Assembly: GCA_031763025.1 (NCBI GenBank)
Contig: JASSKH010000006.1
Span: forward strand, 9,545,691 to 9,609,690
Source: Macrocystis pyrifera
Taxonomy: Eukaryota; Sar; Phaeophyceae; Laminariales; Laminariaceae
Reading direction: 5' to 3'
DNA: 64,000 nucleotides
Shown in pieces: positions 33,050-43,727 of the stretch; the stretch's first letter is position 1, and every line of letters begins with the position of its first letter. A model generated the notes under the pieces. It did no database searches. It was not told the DNA's origin and worked only from the letters and a program-made list of their open reading frames with translations. Position numbers and translations under genes: made by a program.

Positions 33050-33420
33050 TTTAAAGGAAGGTTTGGGACTGTCCAGGAGAGAAAGCAGCAGTGCCGGCAA
33101 CGACAACGGTTATGGAAATGTTGTATAGTTGCTGGGCGGCCGCGATTTCGATGTAGCCAGCATAGGAGTTTGGATGAGACATGATATGTAAATAGTCTTC
33201 CAGGATGCTGTAGTAACGAGGCGGGACGAGGCCCAGAATGTGGATCTGTTCGCTGTTGAACCCGTTGGATAATTGTAGGAAGAAATAATCGTGATTTTGG
33301 GAAATGTGGGAAACAATTTGTTTCCTTTCGTTCGTCCTGGATGGCGACAATCTGCTTGGCGTACTGCTTCGGAATTCCGCGAAGCCCTGGAGCAGGCGAA
33401 ATGGAAGGGAGTCTTATTGC
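33050..33420 (-). pseudogene. OTU-like cysteine protease remnant (unit P1)
   Basis: Minus-strand reading shows RKQIVSHISQNHDYFF, then YYSILEDYLHIMSHPNSYAG and YIEIAAAQQLYNISITVV. This is the layout of the C-terminal half of an OTU domain (R..I...I..N.D.F, then YL..M..P..WGG..EL.ALA..Y...I.VV). The catalytic Cys region is not seen. OTU domains cleave ubiquitin chains and also occur in some eukaryotic transposons. Confidence 0.45.
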
Positions 33421-33639
33421 GCTTGATAATGATGTCTCCGTCTTTGATGGTGGAGTCCGTCAGGCGGCAGTTGTAGCACTTGCCACGGACCTGGTCGAAG
33501 TAAACATATAGGGTGCGCGGGGCGGGAGTGGCGTGCAGGGAATGGTGGGGGAGGGGGAAGGGGGGGGGGGGGGGCAGAGTTCATTTTTTGTACTACTCTA
33601 CAGCGGCACAACAGCAGTACGTAATCGCTTGCTATACGA

Positions 33640-34651
33640 CGGCAGCAGCAGCAGCAGAAGCAGCAAGTACGTAATTTCATTGACGATACAGAAATATGTA
33701 CACACACAAGTGTAGTACAGCAGTACACACACAAATCACGTCCAGCATGATGTACGGCAACAACGCAGCAGCACCACAAAAAAAATCATGGACGATACAG
33801 AAATATGTACACACGCACAAGTTTAAGTGTAATAGACACACAAATCATGTCCAGCATGATGTACGGCAACAACGCAGCAGCGCCACAAAACGACCAGGAA
33901 ACACAATTATCCGAGTACATACAAACATTCAGTGAATATTGCGGCAGCACTAAAAGCAGAGCAGCAGCAGCGGCAGCAGCAGAAGCAGCAACGGATCGCC
34001 ACAGCGTTGGCAGCAGCAGCATAGCAACGATATGAAAAGAAGAGAGAAAGAAAGTATGTACCCCGAGGCCGTCCGAAAAGTATTTATGGTACGTCACTAT
34101 AGACCCACCTCCGCATGCTGTACGGCAACAACGCAGCAGCAGCATAGAAACAATAATACGAAATACCTGGTACGTATAAAAAAAAACATTTGGGTACAAA
34201 AATGGCCAATAAAAACACTAATCCGCGTTGGCAGCAGCAGCAGCATATCAACGATATGAAAATAAGGAAGAAAAAAAGTATGCACCCTGGTATGTCGCAA
34301 TCGCAAAACCTACGGAATTTCATTGACGATTCCGAAATATGTACACACACAAGTGCAGCATGATGTACGGCAACAACGCAGCAGCACCATAGCAACGATA
34401 TATATGAAAATAACCAAGCCAAAAACGAGAAATTGCAGTACGTACGCAAAATGCAGGAGCAAAACGACAAAAATATTTTTTCACGTATCAAAAGGAACCA
34501 TTTGGGTACAAAAACGACCAAGAAAAACAGTAATCCGAGTACATACGAACATTCAGTGGATATTGCGGCAGCATTACCAGCAGCAGCAGCAGCAGAAGCA
34601 GCTACAGCATTAGCAGCAGCAGAAGCTGCAACGAATCGCCGCAGCGTTGGC

Positions 34652-34682
<31 letters not shown>

Positions 34683-34990
34683 TAGCAACGATATGAAAAT
34701 AAGGAAGAAAAAAAGCATGTACCCTGGTATGCCGCCATCGCAAAAACCTACGGAATTGACGATCCGAAAATATGTACGCTTCCAGCATGATGCACGGCAA
34801 CAACGAAGCAGCACTACATACAGCAGCAGCAATTTCACGGGAGCATCAGGTGCACAGCACGGCAACAACGCAGCAGCACTACAGCAGCAGCGAGTGCACA
34901 GGAGAAGCAGGTGCACAGCAGCAGCAGCACTCATGGCGTGGCGCCGACAGCAGCAGCAGCAGCAGCGGCAGCCGAAAACGAGCAAAAGGA
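33640..34990. repeat. CAG-rich complex tandem repeat in unit P1
   Basis: Imperfect copies of a several-hundred-bp unit marked by TACGGAATTTCATTGACGAT, TATGTACACAC, GCATGATGTACGGCAACAAC and GCAGCAGCATAGCAACGATA, with embedded CAG runs. Translations in any frame are low complexity. Confidence 0.7.
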
Positions 34991-35071
34991 GTACGTGGGG
35001 TCACCAAAACATGTACATACAGAAATCGTGTGCATGCACCGAAAATGCACCACAGTAGCAGCAGCACTCAC

Positions 35072-35163
35072 GTCGTTCGGTGCAGCGGTGACGGCAACAG
35101 CTGAATCCTCCGTTCCTTCGTTCACGTCCCGCAAACAGTTGTGCATGTGCGCGTTCGCGTGCA
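35072..35163 (-). pseudogene. 92-nt exon of unit P1
   Basis: Between ACACACAG and GTGAGT. Codes HANAHMHNCLRDVNEGTED and AVAVTAAPND in the phase set by the Cys-rich exon. Identical length in P2. Confidence 0.4.
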
Positions 35164-35332
35164 CTGTGTGTAAGAGGAGCCGACGCAACGCACGAAGGGG
35201 AAAGAACGAGCATGGATGAGTCAAAAAAAAAATAAACGCTTTGACGTAGGTTTGTATGCAAAAAGGCAATTGAAAACCCCAAAAAAACGTACTGGCAACA
35301 TACAGCATGCACAATAGACATAAGACACTCAC

Positions 35333-35702
35333 CACTGTCAGCAGTCTCGACGGAGTACGAGACAGTCCCTTCCTTGATCGGGCGAGCACAGAGCTCGCAG
35401 TCGGTTGCCCTGTCAGGATGATCCCGCCACCACGCACGTGAGATCCTTGCAGGTGGCGAAGGTCTCGTTTTTGCCACCAGGCGCGGAGTTCTTGACCAAG
35501 TGCTGGTCCGTGCAATGGTCGCAAACAACAGCCGGTACCAGGTCGGTCTTTGTCGTTGCCGCTCTCTTGCCAGAGGGCGAGGACCACGCGCCTCTCGACG
35601 ATGGGGAGGTGAGCTTAGGGGGCGTGGAGAAGGGAGAGGCGGGGGTTGCAGCACCAGCAGGTTCGCCACCGACAGCAGCAGCTTGGCCACCGACAGCTGC
35701 AC
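35333..35702 (-). pseudogene. Cys-rich zinc-binding-like exon (unit P1)
   Basis: A Pro/Ala/Ser-rich lead followed by VVCDHC, FATCKDLTC and, in another frame, CELCARPIKEG; three closely spaced cysteine pairs suggest a zinc-binding module. Donor GTGAGT. Looks broken. Confidence 0.4.
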
Positions 35703-35945
35703 CTATCTATGCCGTTCGTTGAAGGCGAGACGCCGCTTTTAGGCGCCGTGCGAAGAGCTGGCAGTTTGCGGAAGAAGAAAGAAGAAAGGTTATTTGGCTG
35801 TTCGGCTGTTTCAAAGAAGAAGGGCTGTTTGCGAAGAGCTGTCTATCAGTCGGTCTGTCTGCCAAGAGCTAGCAAGTGACAACGACCTCAAAAATCGTAA
35901 TTATAGTTGTATTTACAAGGCTTTCCTTCGGAGTGGGTATTCCGT

Positions 35946-36056
35946 CGTTTCTTGTACAAATACATTCAGTTTGGTTGGCTTTGGGCTATGACGCCATTGT
36001 GCAATTGGGGTAATAGCCCAAAGCTAGCCAAACTAAATGTATTTTTGTAAGAAACG
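35946..36056. repeat. Long imperfect hairpin at the start of unit P2
   Basis: Arms of about 44 bp (TTGGTTGGCTTTGGGCTAT against ATAGCCCAAAGCTAGCCAAA), loop about 24 nt. Unit P1 has lost most of the left arm. Confidence 0.75.
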
Positions 36057-36159
36057 GTGAAGGATGTAATAATCGCGTTTATTTATGAATGTAATGTGAA
36101 ACGTAAGATCGGGTGACGCAAGAGAATGACATTCGTCTAATAGTAAGAATAACATCTTT

Positions 36160-36700
36160 CATCAGTGCGGGGAGAGCGTGGAGAAGTGCATGGCATGTGG
36201 ATGATTTACAACATACAGGCTGTTGTTTAAAGGAAGGTTGGGGACAGGAGGGAAAGCAGCAGTGCCGGCAACGACAACGGCTGTGGAAATGTTGTATATA
36301 GTTGCTGGGCGGCCACGATTTCGATGTAGCCAGCATAGGAGTTCGGATGAGACCTGATATGTACATAGTCTTCCAGGCTGCTGTAGTAACGAGGCGGGAG
36401 GCCCAGAATGTGGATCTGTTCGCTGTTGAACCCGTTGGATATGTGTAGGAAGAATTAATCGTGATTTTTGGGAAATGTGGGAAACAATTTGTTGCCTTTC
36501 GTTCGTGCTGGATGGCGACAATCTGCTTGGCGTACTGCTTCGGAATTCCGCGAAGCCCTGGAGCAGGCGAAATGGAAGGGAGTCTTCTTGCGCTTGATGA
36601 TGATGTCTCCGCCTTTGGTGGTGGAGTCCGTCAGGCGGCAGTTGTAGCGCTTGCCACCGACCTGGTCGAAGTAAACATAGGGTGCGCGGGGCGGGAGTGG
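36160..36700 (-). pseudogene. OTU-like protease remnant (unit P2)
   Basis: Second copy of the same region, nucleotide-similar throughout. It also shows an upstream stretch VYFDQVGGKRYNCRLTD and TKGGDIIIKRKK that is partly lost in copy 1. Broken. Confidence 0.4.
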
Positions 36701-36799
36701 CGTGCAGGGAATGGCGGGGGAGGGGGAAGACGAGGGGGGGGGGGGAGAGTTCATTTTTTGTACTGATCTACAGCGACACAACAGCAGTACGTAATCGCT

Positions 36800-38571
36800 G
36801 ACTATACGACGGCAGCAGCAGCAGCAGAAGCAGCAAGTACGTGCGTAAAACGCAGCAGGAAAACGGCCAAATATTTTTTTAACGTACCAAAACGACCATT
36901 TGGGTGGAAAAACGACCCAAGAAAAACAGTAATCCGAATACATACGAACAATCAGTGGATATTGAGGCAGCACTAGCAGTAACAGCAGCAGCAGCAACGG
37001 CTTCGAGCAGTGGTTGAGATATCAATAGCAACGTTAGCAGCAGCAGAAGCAGCAATGGATCGCCGCAGCGTTGGCAGCAGTAGCAGCATAGCAACGATAT
37101 GAAAAAAAGAAGAAAAAAAGTATGTACCCTGGAATGCCGCGACCGCAAAAACTACGGAATTTCGTTGGCGAAACAAAAGTATGTACACACAAATGACCAG
37201 GATAATGTACGCCAACAACGCAGCAGCAGCACCACAGCAGCAGCATAGCAGCGATATGAAAAGAACGAAGCCCAAAACGAGAAAAAGCAGTGCGTACGCA
37301 AAATGCAGCAGCAAAAGGACCAAAATATTTTTTCCAGGTACCAAAATAACCATTTAGGTACTAAAACGATCAAGAAAAACAATGATCCGAGTACGTACGA
37401 ACATTCAGTGAACATTGCAGCAGCATTAGCAGCAGCAGCAGCAGCAGAAGCAGCAACGGATCGCCGCAACGTTTGCTGCAGCAGCAGCAGCATAGCAACG
37501 ATATGAAAAGAAGGAATAAAAAAACTATGTACCCTGGTCTGCCGCAATCGCAAAACCTACGGAATTTCATTCACGATACAGAAATATGTACACACGCACA
37601 AGTGTAATAGACACACAAATCATGGCCAGCATGATGTACGGCAACAACGCAGCAGCGCCACAAAACGACCAAGAAACACAATTATTATCCGAGTACATAC
37701 GAACATTCAGTGAATATTGCGGCAGCACTAGCAGCAGCAGCAGCAACGGATCGCCGCAGTGTTGGCAGCAGCAGCATAGCAACGATATGAAAAGAAGAAA
37801 GGACAAAAAATATGTACCCCGAGGCCGTCCGAAAAATATTTTTGGTACCTCACTATACGTATAGACCCACCCCCGCATGCTGTACGGCAACAAAGCAGCT
37901 GCAGCACAGCAACAATACGAAAAAGACCAAGCTAAACACGAGAAAAGTAGTACGTACGCAAAATGCAGGAGCAAAACGACCAAAATATTTTTTGCACGTA
38001 TCAAAAGAACCATTTGGGTACAAAAACGGCCATTAAAAACAATAATCCGCGTTGGCAGCAGCAGCATAGCAACGATATGAAAATAAGTAAGAAAAAAACT
38101 ATGTACCCTGGTATGCCGCAATCGCAAAAACTACGGAATTTTATTGACGATACAGAAACATGTACTCACACAAGTGCAGCATGACGTACGGCAACAACGA
38201 AGCAGCACCACAGCAGCAGCAGCAGCATAGCAACGATATGAAAAGAACCAAGCCAAAAACGAGAAAAAGCAGTACGTACGAAAAATGCAGGAGCAAAACG
38301 ACACAATACACGTATCAAAAGAACCATTTGGGTACAAAAACGACCAACAAAAACAGTAATCCGAGTACATACGAACATTCAGTGGATATTGCGGCAGCAT
38401 TAGCAGCAGCAGCAGCTACAGCATTAGCAGCAGCAGAAGCTGCAACGAATCGTCGCAGCGTTGGCAGCAGCAGCAGCATAGCAATGGTATGAAAACGCAG
38501 CAGCACTACAGCAGCAGCAAGTGCACAAGAGCAGCAGGTGCACAGCAGCAGCACCCATGGCGTGGCGCTGA

Positions 38572-38606
<35 letters not shown>

Positions 38607-38640
38607 GCAGCCGAAAACGAGCTAAAGGAGTACGTAGGGT
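36800..38640. repeat. CAG-rich complex tandem repeat in unit P2
   Basis: Same repeat as in P1, with markers near 37155, 37557 and 38132, giving a period of about 400-570 bp. Confidence 0.7.
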
Positions 38641-38710
38641 CACCAAAACATGTACACACAGAAATCGTGTGCATGCACCGAAAATGCACCACAGTAGCAG
38701 CAGCACTCAC

Positions 38711-38802
38711 GTCGTTCGGTGCAGCGGTGACGGCGACAGCTGAATCCTCCGTTCCTTCGTTCACGTCCCGCAAACAGTTGTGCATATGCGCGTTCGCGTG
38801 CA
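38711..38802 (-). pseudogene. 92-nt exon of unit P2
   Basis: Between TTACACAG and GTGAGT, with the same translation as in P1. Confidence 0.4.
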
Positions 38803-38969
38803 CTGTGTAAAAGAGGAGCCGACGCAACGCACGAAGGGGAAAGAACGAGCATGGATGAGTCAAAAAAATAAACGCTTTGAGGTAGGTTTGTATGCAAAAA
38901 GGCAATTGAAAACCCCAAACAAACGTACTGGCAACAGACAGCATGTAACAATAGACCTAAGACACTCAC

Positions 38970-39351
38970 CACCTTCAGCAGTCTCGAGGGAGTACGAGGC
39001 AGTCCCTTCCTTGATCCGGCGAGCACAGAACTCGCATTCGATTGCCCTGTACAGGATGATCCCGCCACCAACGCACGTGAGATCCTTGCACGTGGCGAAG
39101 GCCACGTTTTTGGCACCAGGCGCGGAGTTCTTGACCAAGAAAGTGCTGGTGCGTGCACCGGTCGCAAACAACAGCCGGCACCAGGTCGGCCTTTGTCGTT
39201 GCCGCTCTCTCGCTAGAGGGCGAGGACCACGAGCCTCTCGACGAGGGGGGGGGGGGGGTGAGCTTAGGGGGCGTGGAGAAGGAAGAGGCGGGGGTTGCAG
39301 CACCAGCAGGTTCGCCACCGACAGCAGCAGCTTGGCCGCCGACAGCTGCAC
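38970..39351 (-). pseudogene. Cys-rich zinc-binding-like exon (unit P2)
   Basis: Counterpart with VVCDRC, FATCKDLTCVGGG and CEFCARRIKEG. Same donor as copy 1. Looks broken. Confidence 0.4.
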
Positions 39352-39646
39352 CTATGCCGTTCGTCGAAGGCGAGACGCCTCTGTCAGGCGCCGCACGAAG
39401 AGCTGTCTATTGGTTAGCAGTTTGCGAATAAGAAAGAAGAAAGTAAAGGTTGTTTGGCTGTTCGGCTGTTTCAAAGAAGAAGCCTTAAGGGCTGTTTGCG
39501 AAGGGCTGTCTATCAGTTGGTCTGTTTGCCAAGAGCTAGCAAGTGACACCGACCCCAAAAATCGTAATAATAGTTGTATTTATATATATATAGGCTTTTG
39601 TGTTGACCGCAGGTCCTATTTACTATGGTCCCGCGTAATAACTGAT

Positions 39647-39764
39647 GTAGCCAAGTATTTTTATTTTAGCGTAGAACGACCAGGAGGATAACCCAGAAGC
39701 TACGAGTACGTTTCAGTACGTTCTGCTGGTCGTTCTACACCGGAAGAAAAAAAAAGTTGGCTAC
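39647..39764. mobile_element. 118-bp foldback MITE
   Basis: Ends GTAGCCAA and TTGGCTAC, with inner perfect 13-bp arms GTAGAACGACCAG at 39671-39683 and 39726-39738. Confidence 0.6.
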
Positions 39765-39765
39765 T

Positions 39766-40385
39766 GCTGTACAAGAAACCGGAAATTCAAGCACCTGGAA
39801 CCACATTGGAAGACTATAGCTATGAGGTCCACCCCGAAGGAGGACACTAAAAGTGCTGTCGCTCTGGTACACTCACGGGAGTACACCAACGAGCTCATAG
39901 CTGCCGTGCTAAATTTTGTCTCGATGGGAACATTCGGAGCCGGAGAGGAAAAACGAAAAGTCTTCATGAAAAAAAACTGCGGCAGGCATAATTCCATTGG
40001 CTTTGTTGTCAGGACATTTGGCAACATCAGTTTTTTTTTGTGGGGCGTTCAACACAGGTGCCGTACCCTTCTCGCCGCAAATACGTTTGCCCCCGTGGCC
40101 CTTGCGCAGAAACGCCTATTGCACAGATGGAAGCACCTTGAATACAAATAATCGTCCTGTTGACCCGGGCAGCATCCAGGGGAGCCGCTGGTCTATGTCT
40201 TTGACAAGGAATCACATATAGAATACGCGCGCTCGGTTTATCACAATACTTGTAAAATTCGGTAAAAATGGAATATAGACGAGGCGTATTACGCAGCTTG
40301 CAAAGTTGGGTATCAACTATTTAATCAGTCGAACTCACAGCTGACGTATTTCAAAATTTATAAAAAAAAAATAATCACAAAATCA
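39766..40385 (+). repeat. Dispersed repeat S, longest copy, unknown coding remnant
   Basis: Plus-strand ORF of 109 codons at 39822-40151 with VHSREYTNEL and FGAGEEKRKV, shared with the inverted copy at 32280-32690; its 3' half matches 28600-28850. Probably an old mobile-element gene. No family recognised. Confidence 0.45.
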
Positions 40386-40523
40386 CAAAACAGTCGCACG
40401 GCAGCACACAGCACATTATTATTGCTACTACTGTAGCACACAGGCCAGCAGCGGTAGCAGCATAGACTGCAACATCACCGCAGCTCACCCTCTTTTTTTG
40501 CTCAGGTATTACAATTTTGTCCT

Positions 40524-40823
40524 GTGATGCACACGTCAGGCACAACGTACACGTCGGTGTGCGTCGAGACCACTGTAACCTACAGCAGTACATACAGTAT
40601 GAACACGACCCGATGTACAACGCACAGTGACGGCATGCGGCCCTGTCCCTTCAATGCACCGCCTTGCACGTCTGGCACTGCTGGGGGCTGGGAAAATCAG
40701 CACCGCAGTTCTGGAGAAGGATACAAAACATACGGTGTCTTGAAAATAGTGGTATATAGCATAGAGTCCAACGAGGCGTGGATATCCCTGCTGATATTAC
40801 GGGGAAATATACACAGGAGATAG
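40524..40823 (+). other. 99-codon ORF, unknown
   Basis: Ser/Thr-rich with five spaced cysteines, then a tail running into a MITE. No signal peptide at its ATG, no domain, no paralogue in the window. Probably chance. Confidence 0.15.
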
Positions 40824-40911
40824 GACCTACGGTAAATACAAATACCTAAATATTTCCCTATTTTCAGTGAAAATATTGTTTGGTCCTATTATTTACTATG
40901 GTCCCCCGTAA
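40797..40911. mobile_element. MITE (GGACC variant)
   Basis: About 115 bp, left flank TA, left end partly rearranged, right end CTATGGTCCCCCGTAA. Confidence 0.65.
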
Positions 40912-41656
40912 AAGTATTATACCAGGTATCGTCGCGATGACCACACGTCACCATCTCGAAGAGGATGTCGCGATTCAAACTTCAGCTTAGGGGTCGACAG
41001 GAATCGTGAAGGAGTAGGGAGGGGGAGGATGACAGACCCAAACCGATGGCGTGGGGATGGAGCTTGGATGCGGCTTAGGTTTTAAGAATGTAACGTGAAG
41101 AGTACATATTGAGATAGAGGATGGAGCAAAGGCAGCGAACAGAGTATCGTAGATAAAAGGGGGAAGTAAACACAGAAGGCAGATAGACCTTGTGCGTGAT
41201 AGGTTTCCTTTGTTTCCGGAGAACTCCTCTTCGAGGAATGTTTTGAATGATCAATGCTCAAGATCATGCTGCACATTGTCGGATGTCAAGCATAGTAATA
41301 CTAATACCATGGTATCGTATTTTTTGTTCTTCGGTTTTACCGTTTGGTAATTTTTTTCTCATTCGTTCTCCTTGGCTTATTTCGATATTTTCTCTCCTTC
41401 ATTGGATGCGGGTTTCATGCTCGTCATATACAATACGATGACAAGGCATAGCGTTGTCTAGTCTGATTAGTGCCTACCAACAATAACGTATCTCTTTGTC
41501 GTAGTTTTGTGACCACAGATTGAAGACTCGGTACGAACACCAGACAGTGGATATTCTGGATGTCGACGGGCGAAATGCGAAGGACACACCCTAAACACTG
41601 TGATATGCACCGGCACCCTGGGTATTTAGTCAAAAACAACACTTACTGTAGTACAC
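40912..41656. other. No gene seen
   Basis: Short ORFs in both directions only. It ends in TACAC at 41652-41656, which is the left target duplication of the Copia element. Confidence 0.35.
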
Positions 41657-41935
41657 TATTGATTGTGCTCAGAAACACGACGGAGATGTTCCTTCTAACG
41701 TTAGGGAAGTCTGTGTATTGAATTGGGATTATAGGAGAGGAATGTTTGGACGGAAATTCTGCGGGATAAACGGGAGGTTTATTCCCGCAACCTGCTGGAT
41801 AATAACCTGCACACGTTGCATGAGCTGTCACTCGACAGCTCGGATATACTATAAGAGGAGTTCCGTTTTACTATCTGGAGCCAACCACGCGTTCCCGTGC
41901 CAGCTGCGTCTGTACCTTTAAGAGATCAATCAACA
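41657..41935 (+). repeat. Copia 5' LTR
   Basis: About 279 bp with short inverted ends TTGATTG and CAATCAAC. Shares GTGCTCAGAAACACGACGG and GGTTTATTCCCGCAACCTGC with the 3' LTR. Confidence 0.8.
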
Positions 41936-42416
41936 CACGAGTGAACCGGTGATCTTCTATTGACAAGCGTAGCCAAGGCCAACCTAGAGAGGTGGGAACC
42001 TGCTTCCGGAATGCCTAGTTCAGAAGATGTGCCTAGCAAAGAAGCCAGCGTGGCAAATAAAGTGAAGATGATATAGATGAAGAAGAAGACCGAGGTCCTG
42101 GAAAGGACGATGGAGGAGCAGAGGCTGCGCGCCGAGACGGACGGGCAGCGAGCAGGAACGGAGGGGGGTGGGCGGTGGGGGGACGAGAGAAGAAGCAGCT
42201 GCTAGACGACAGGCAACGTCGACTGTGCCGACACCTGGGGTGGAGGCCCAATCAGGCATGTCATTGCCTTTTTCACATTGCCCAAGTTTAATCCAGGCGA
42301 GACCCCCATAGTTTGATAATATAGAGGCCTACTTTAGTGAGTGGCGTAGTAAGTTTTTAGCCTGCCTATCATCGCTCGGGTGCCTGCATGTACTCAGCAA
42401 CACATCGAACCCAGTT

Positions 42417-42809
42417 ATGGTCGGCGATATGAGGGTATCGCCGGAGGAACTAGCCTCCAGGTATTCCCCTCAAGAGACAAGAGATAAGAGATTGGTATAC
42501 GGATTGATGATGGAGTCAATGATGGGGTACGATCTGGCTGAATTTCGGATGCAGAAGGCAATGTCTCCGAGTGGTGCTTGGAAAGAGTTGAAGGACCATT
42601 GTATGCCAAAGACGGTAGCGATAAATGCGACACATAGGATGAGGAGAGAGTGTGATACCGTCCGGATGGCCGAGGACGAGAACCACCTGCTGTTTCTAGG
42701 AAGGGTAGGCAAGGCAGCAGATGAGTTGGCAATGCTGGAATGTGTTACGAGTGTAGAGGAAGTGAATCGCCACATAGTTACCAACCCCTCGTATTTGTAC
42801 ACCATATAA
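42417..42809 (+). pseudogene. Copia gag-like region
   Basis: Helical, charged 130-codon stretch in the position expected for Gag (capsid) of a Copia element; no zinc knuckle was noticed. Fossil. Confidence 0.5.
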
Positions 42810-43196
42810 AGCAAGTCAATTATTTCCCGCCCTTCCATCCCCCGTTCCGAGATCGACGAGATTATCCGTGACGCGTATGCTAATGACAAGGTAGAGGAGG
42901 AGATGGTTTCTAAGGTCTTGGGCGTGCACGGAGTGGTAGATCAGCATGCCTCGTACGCGGGAGGTGCGCAGCCTGCCGTGCGGGTCCAGGAGGGGGAAGG
43001 AGGGCAGTGGTGGATAAACCTCGGCCGGAGCTTCCCCTTCACAACAACCCTCGTCGAGCACTTCCTCCTCCCCTGGTCCAGCGAACAACGGCAACCCTAC
43101 GCCTATGTTCGATCCGCATCTCCTGACCGCGCAGTTTGCTCACCAAGACAAGGCGATTGATGATTTGTTTGGGTTCGTGAGAGAGAAGAGTGGGTA

Positions 43197-43571
43197 GCGG
43201 ATTCGGGGGCAACCTTTCATGTGACTGGTAACCCCTTTGGTATAGTAGACTGTACTTCCCCTCCCCCCGATGAGAGAAGTTTGGTGGTCGGTGACATGAG
43301 GTCACTGAAAATAGTGTATTTCGGCCAGATTCCAATGGTGATGCACAGCTCTCAGTGTGACGTTCAAGTTAGGCTGTTGGACGTAGCATACGTACCCTGT
43401 GTTCGCTTCAACCTGTTTTCGCTTACTGCAGTAATGTTGAAAAGCCCGGTGACACTTGATGCTCAGGGAGCTCACATGTTGAATGGGCAATTGTCTTTCA
43501 TGCTTAGGGACGCGGGTTCACACGTGGACGCCACGCGGATTGTAGAGACCCCGATTGCTGTTGCCGTTTAG
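43197..43571 (+). pseudogene. Copia aspartic protease region
   Basis: Shows the DSGAT active-site motif near 43200 followed by the FHVTGN and LLDVAYVP stretches typical of Copia proteases. Fossil. Confidence 0.6.
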
Positions 43572-43727
43572 CCCCTGGAAAATGCGGAGAATTGGTATTA
43601 ACGACCTTCACGTTTCCCTTGCCCACCCCCATGCTGACACTCCCCATGAGACGGCACGCCAGACGGGTATTTAGGTTTTTGGGGAGTTGGTTCCGTGTGC
43701 TGGGTGTTCTGAGGCGAAGGGAGTAGG

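Larger units (their letters stand above)
32768..35916 (-). mobile_element. Tandem unit P, copy 1
   Basis: Starts AAGGCTTTCCTTCGGAGTGG and ends AATTATAGTTGTATTTAC. Order on the minus strand: Pro/Ala-rich and Cys-rich exon (about 35702-35333), 92-nt exon (35163-35072), CTG-rich repeat block (about 34990-33640), OTU-like stretch (about 33420-33050). Splice sites are shared with copy 2. The coding parts look broken. Family unknown. Confidence 0.5.
35917..39580 (-). mobile_element. Tandem unit P, copy 2
   Basis: Head-to-tail repeat of unit P. It keeps a 45-bp-arm hairpin at its left end that is mostly lost in copy 1, and has a longer CAG/CTG block. The Cys-rich exon (about 39351-38970) and the 92-nt exon (38802-38711) use the same GT-AG sites as copy 1. 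Looks broken. Confidence 0.5.
32712..39638. mobile_element. MITE (GGACC variant) split by a 6.8 kb tandem insertion
   Basis: Left end TTACGGGGGACCATAG at 32712 and right end CTATGGTCCCGCGTAA at 39638, each flanked by TA. The two MITE pieces (about 55 and 59 bp) add up to one normal MITE of 105-115 bp. The interior is two head-to-tail copies of a 3.1-3.7 kb unit. Either a large element inserted into the MITE, or these are the TIRs of a large relative of the MITE family. Confidence 0.55.

Noticed and set aside
34084-34803. 239-codon minus-strand ORF, and similar long ORFs at 33786-34199, 37567-38127 and 38315-38944
   Set aside because: They translate CTG/CAG runs and satellite units into Leu/Ala-rich sequence; no domain, and several frames are open at once.
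33640-38640. CRISPR-like regularly spaced repeats
   Set aside because: The spacing is hundreds of bases, spacers are themselves repeated and CAG-rich, and the context is eukaryotic.
32768-39580. Unit P as a Helitron
   Set aside because: It has a sub-terminal hairpin, but no TC start, no CTRR end, no A/T insertion site and no Rep or helicase motif.
38780-39691. 303-codon plus-strand ORF
   Set aside because: Antisense to the Cys-rich and 92-nt exons of unit P2; no matching full ORF in unit P1.
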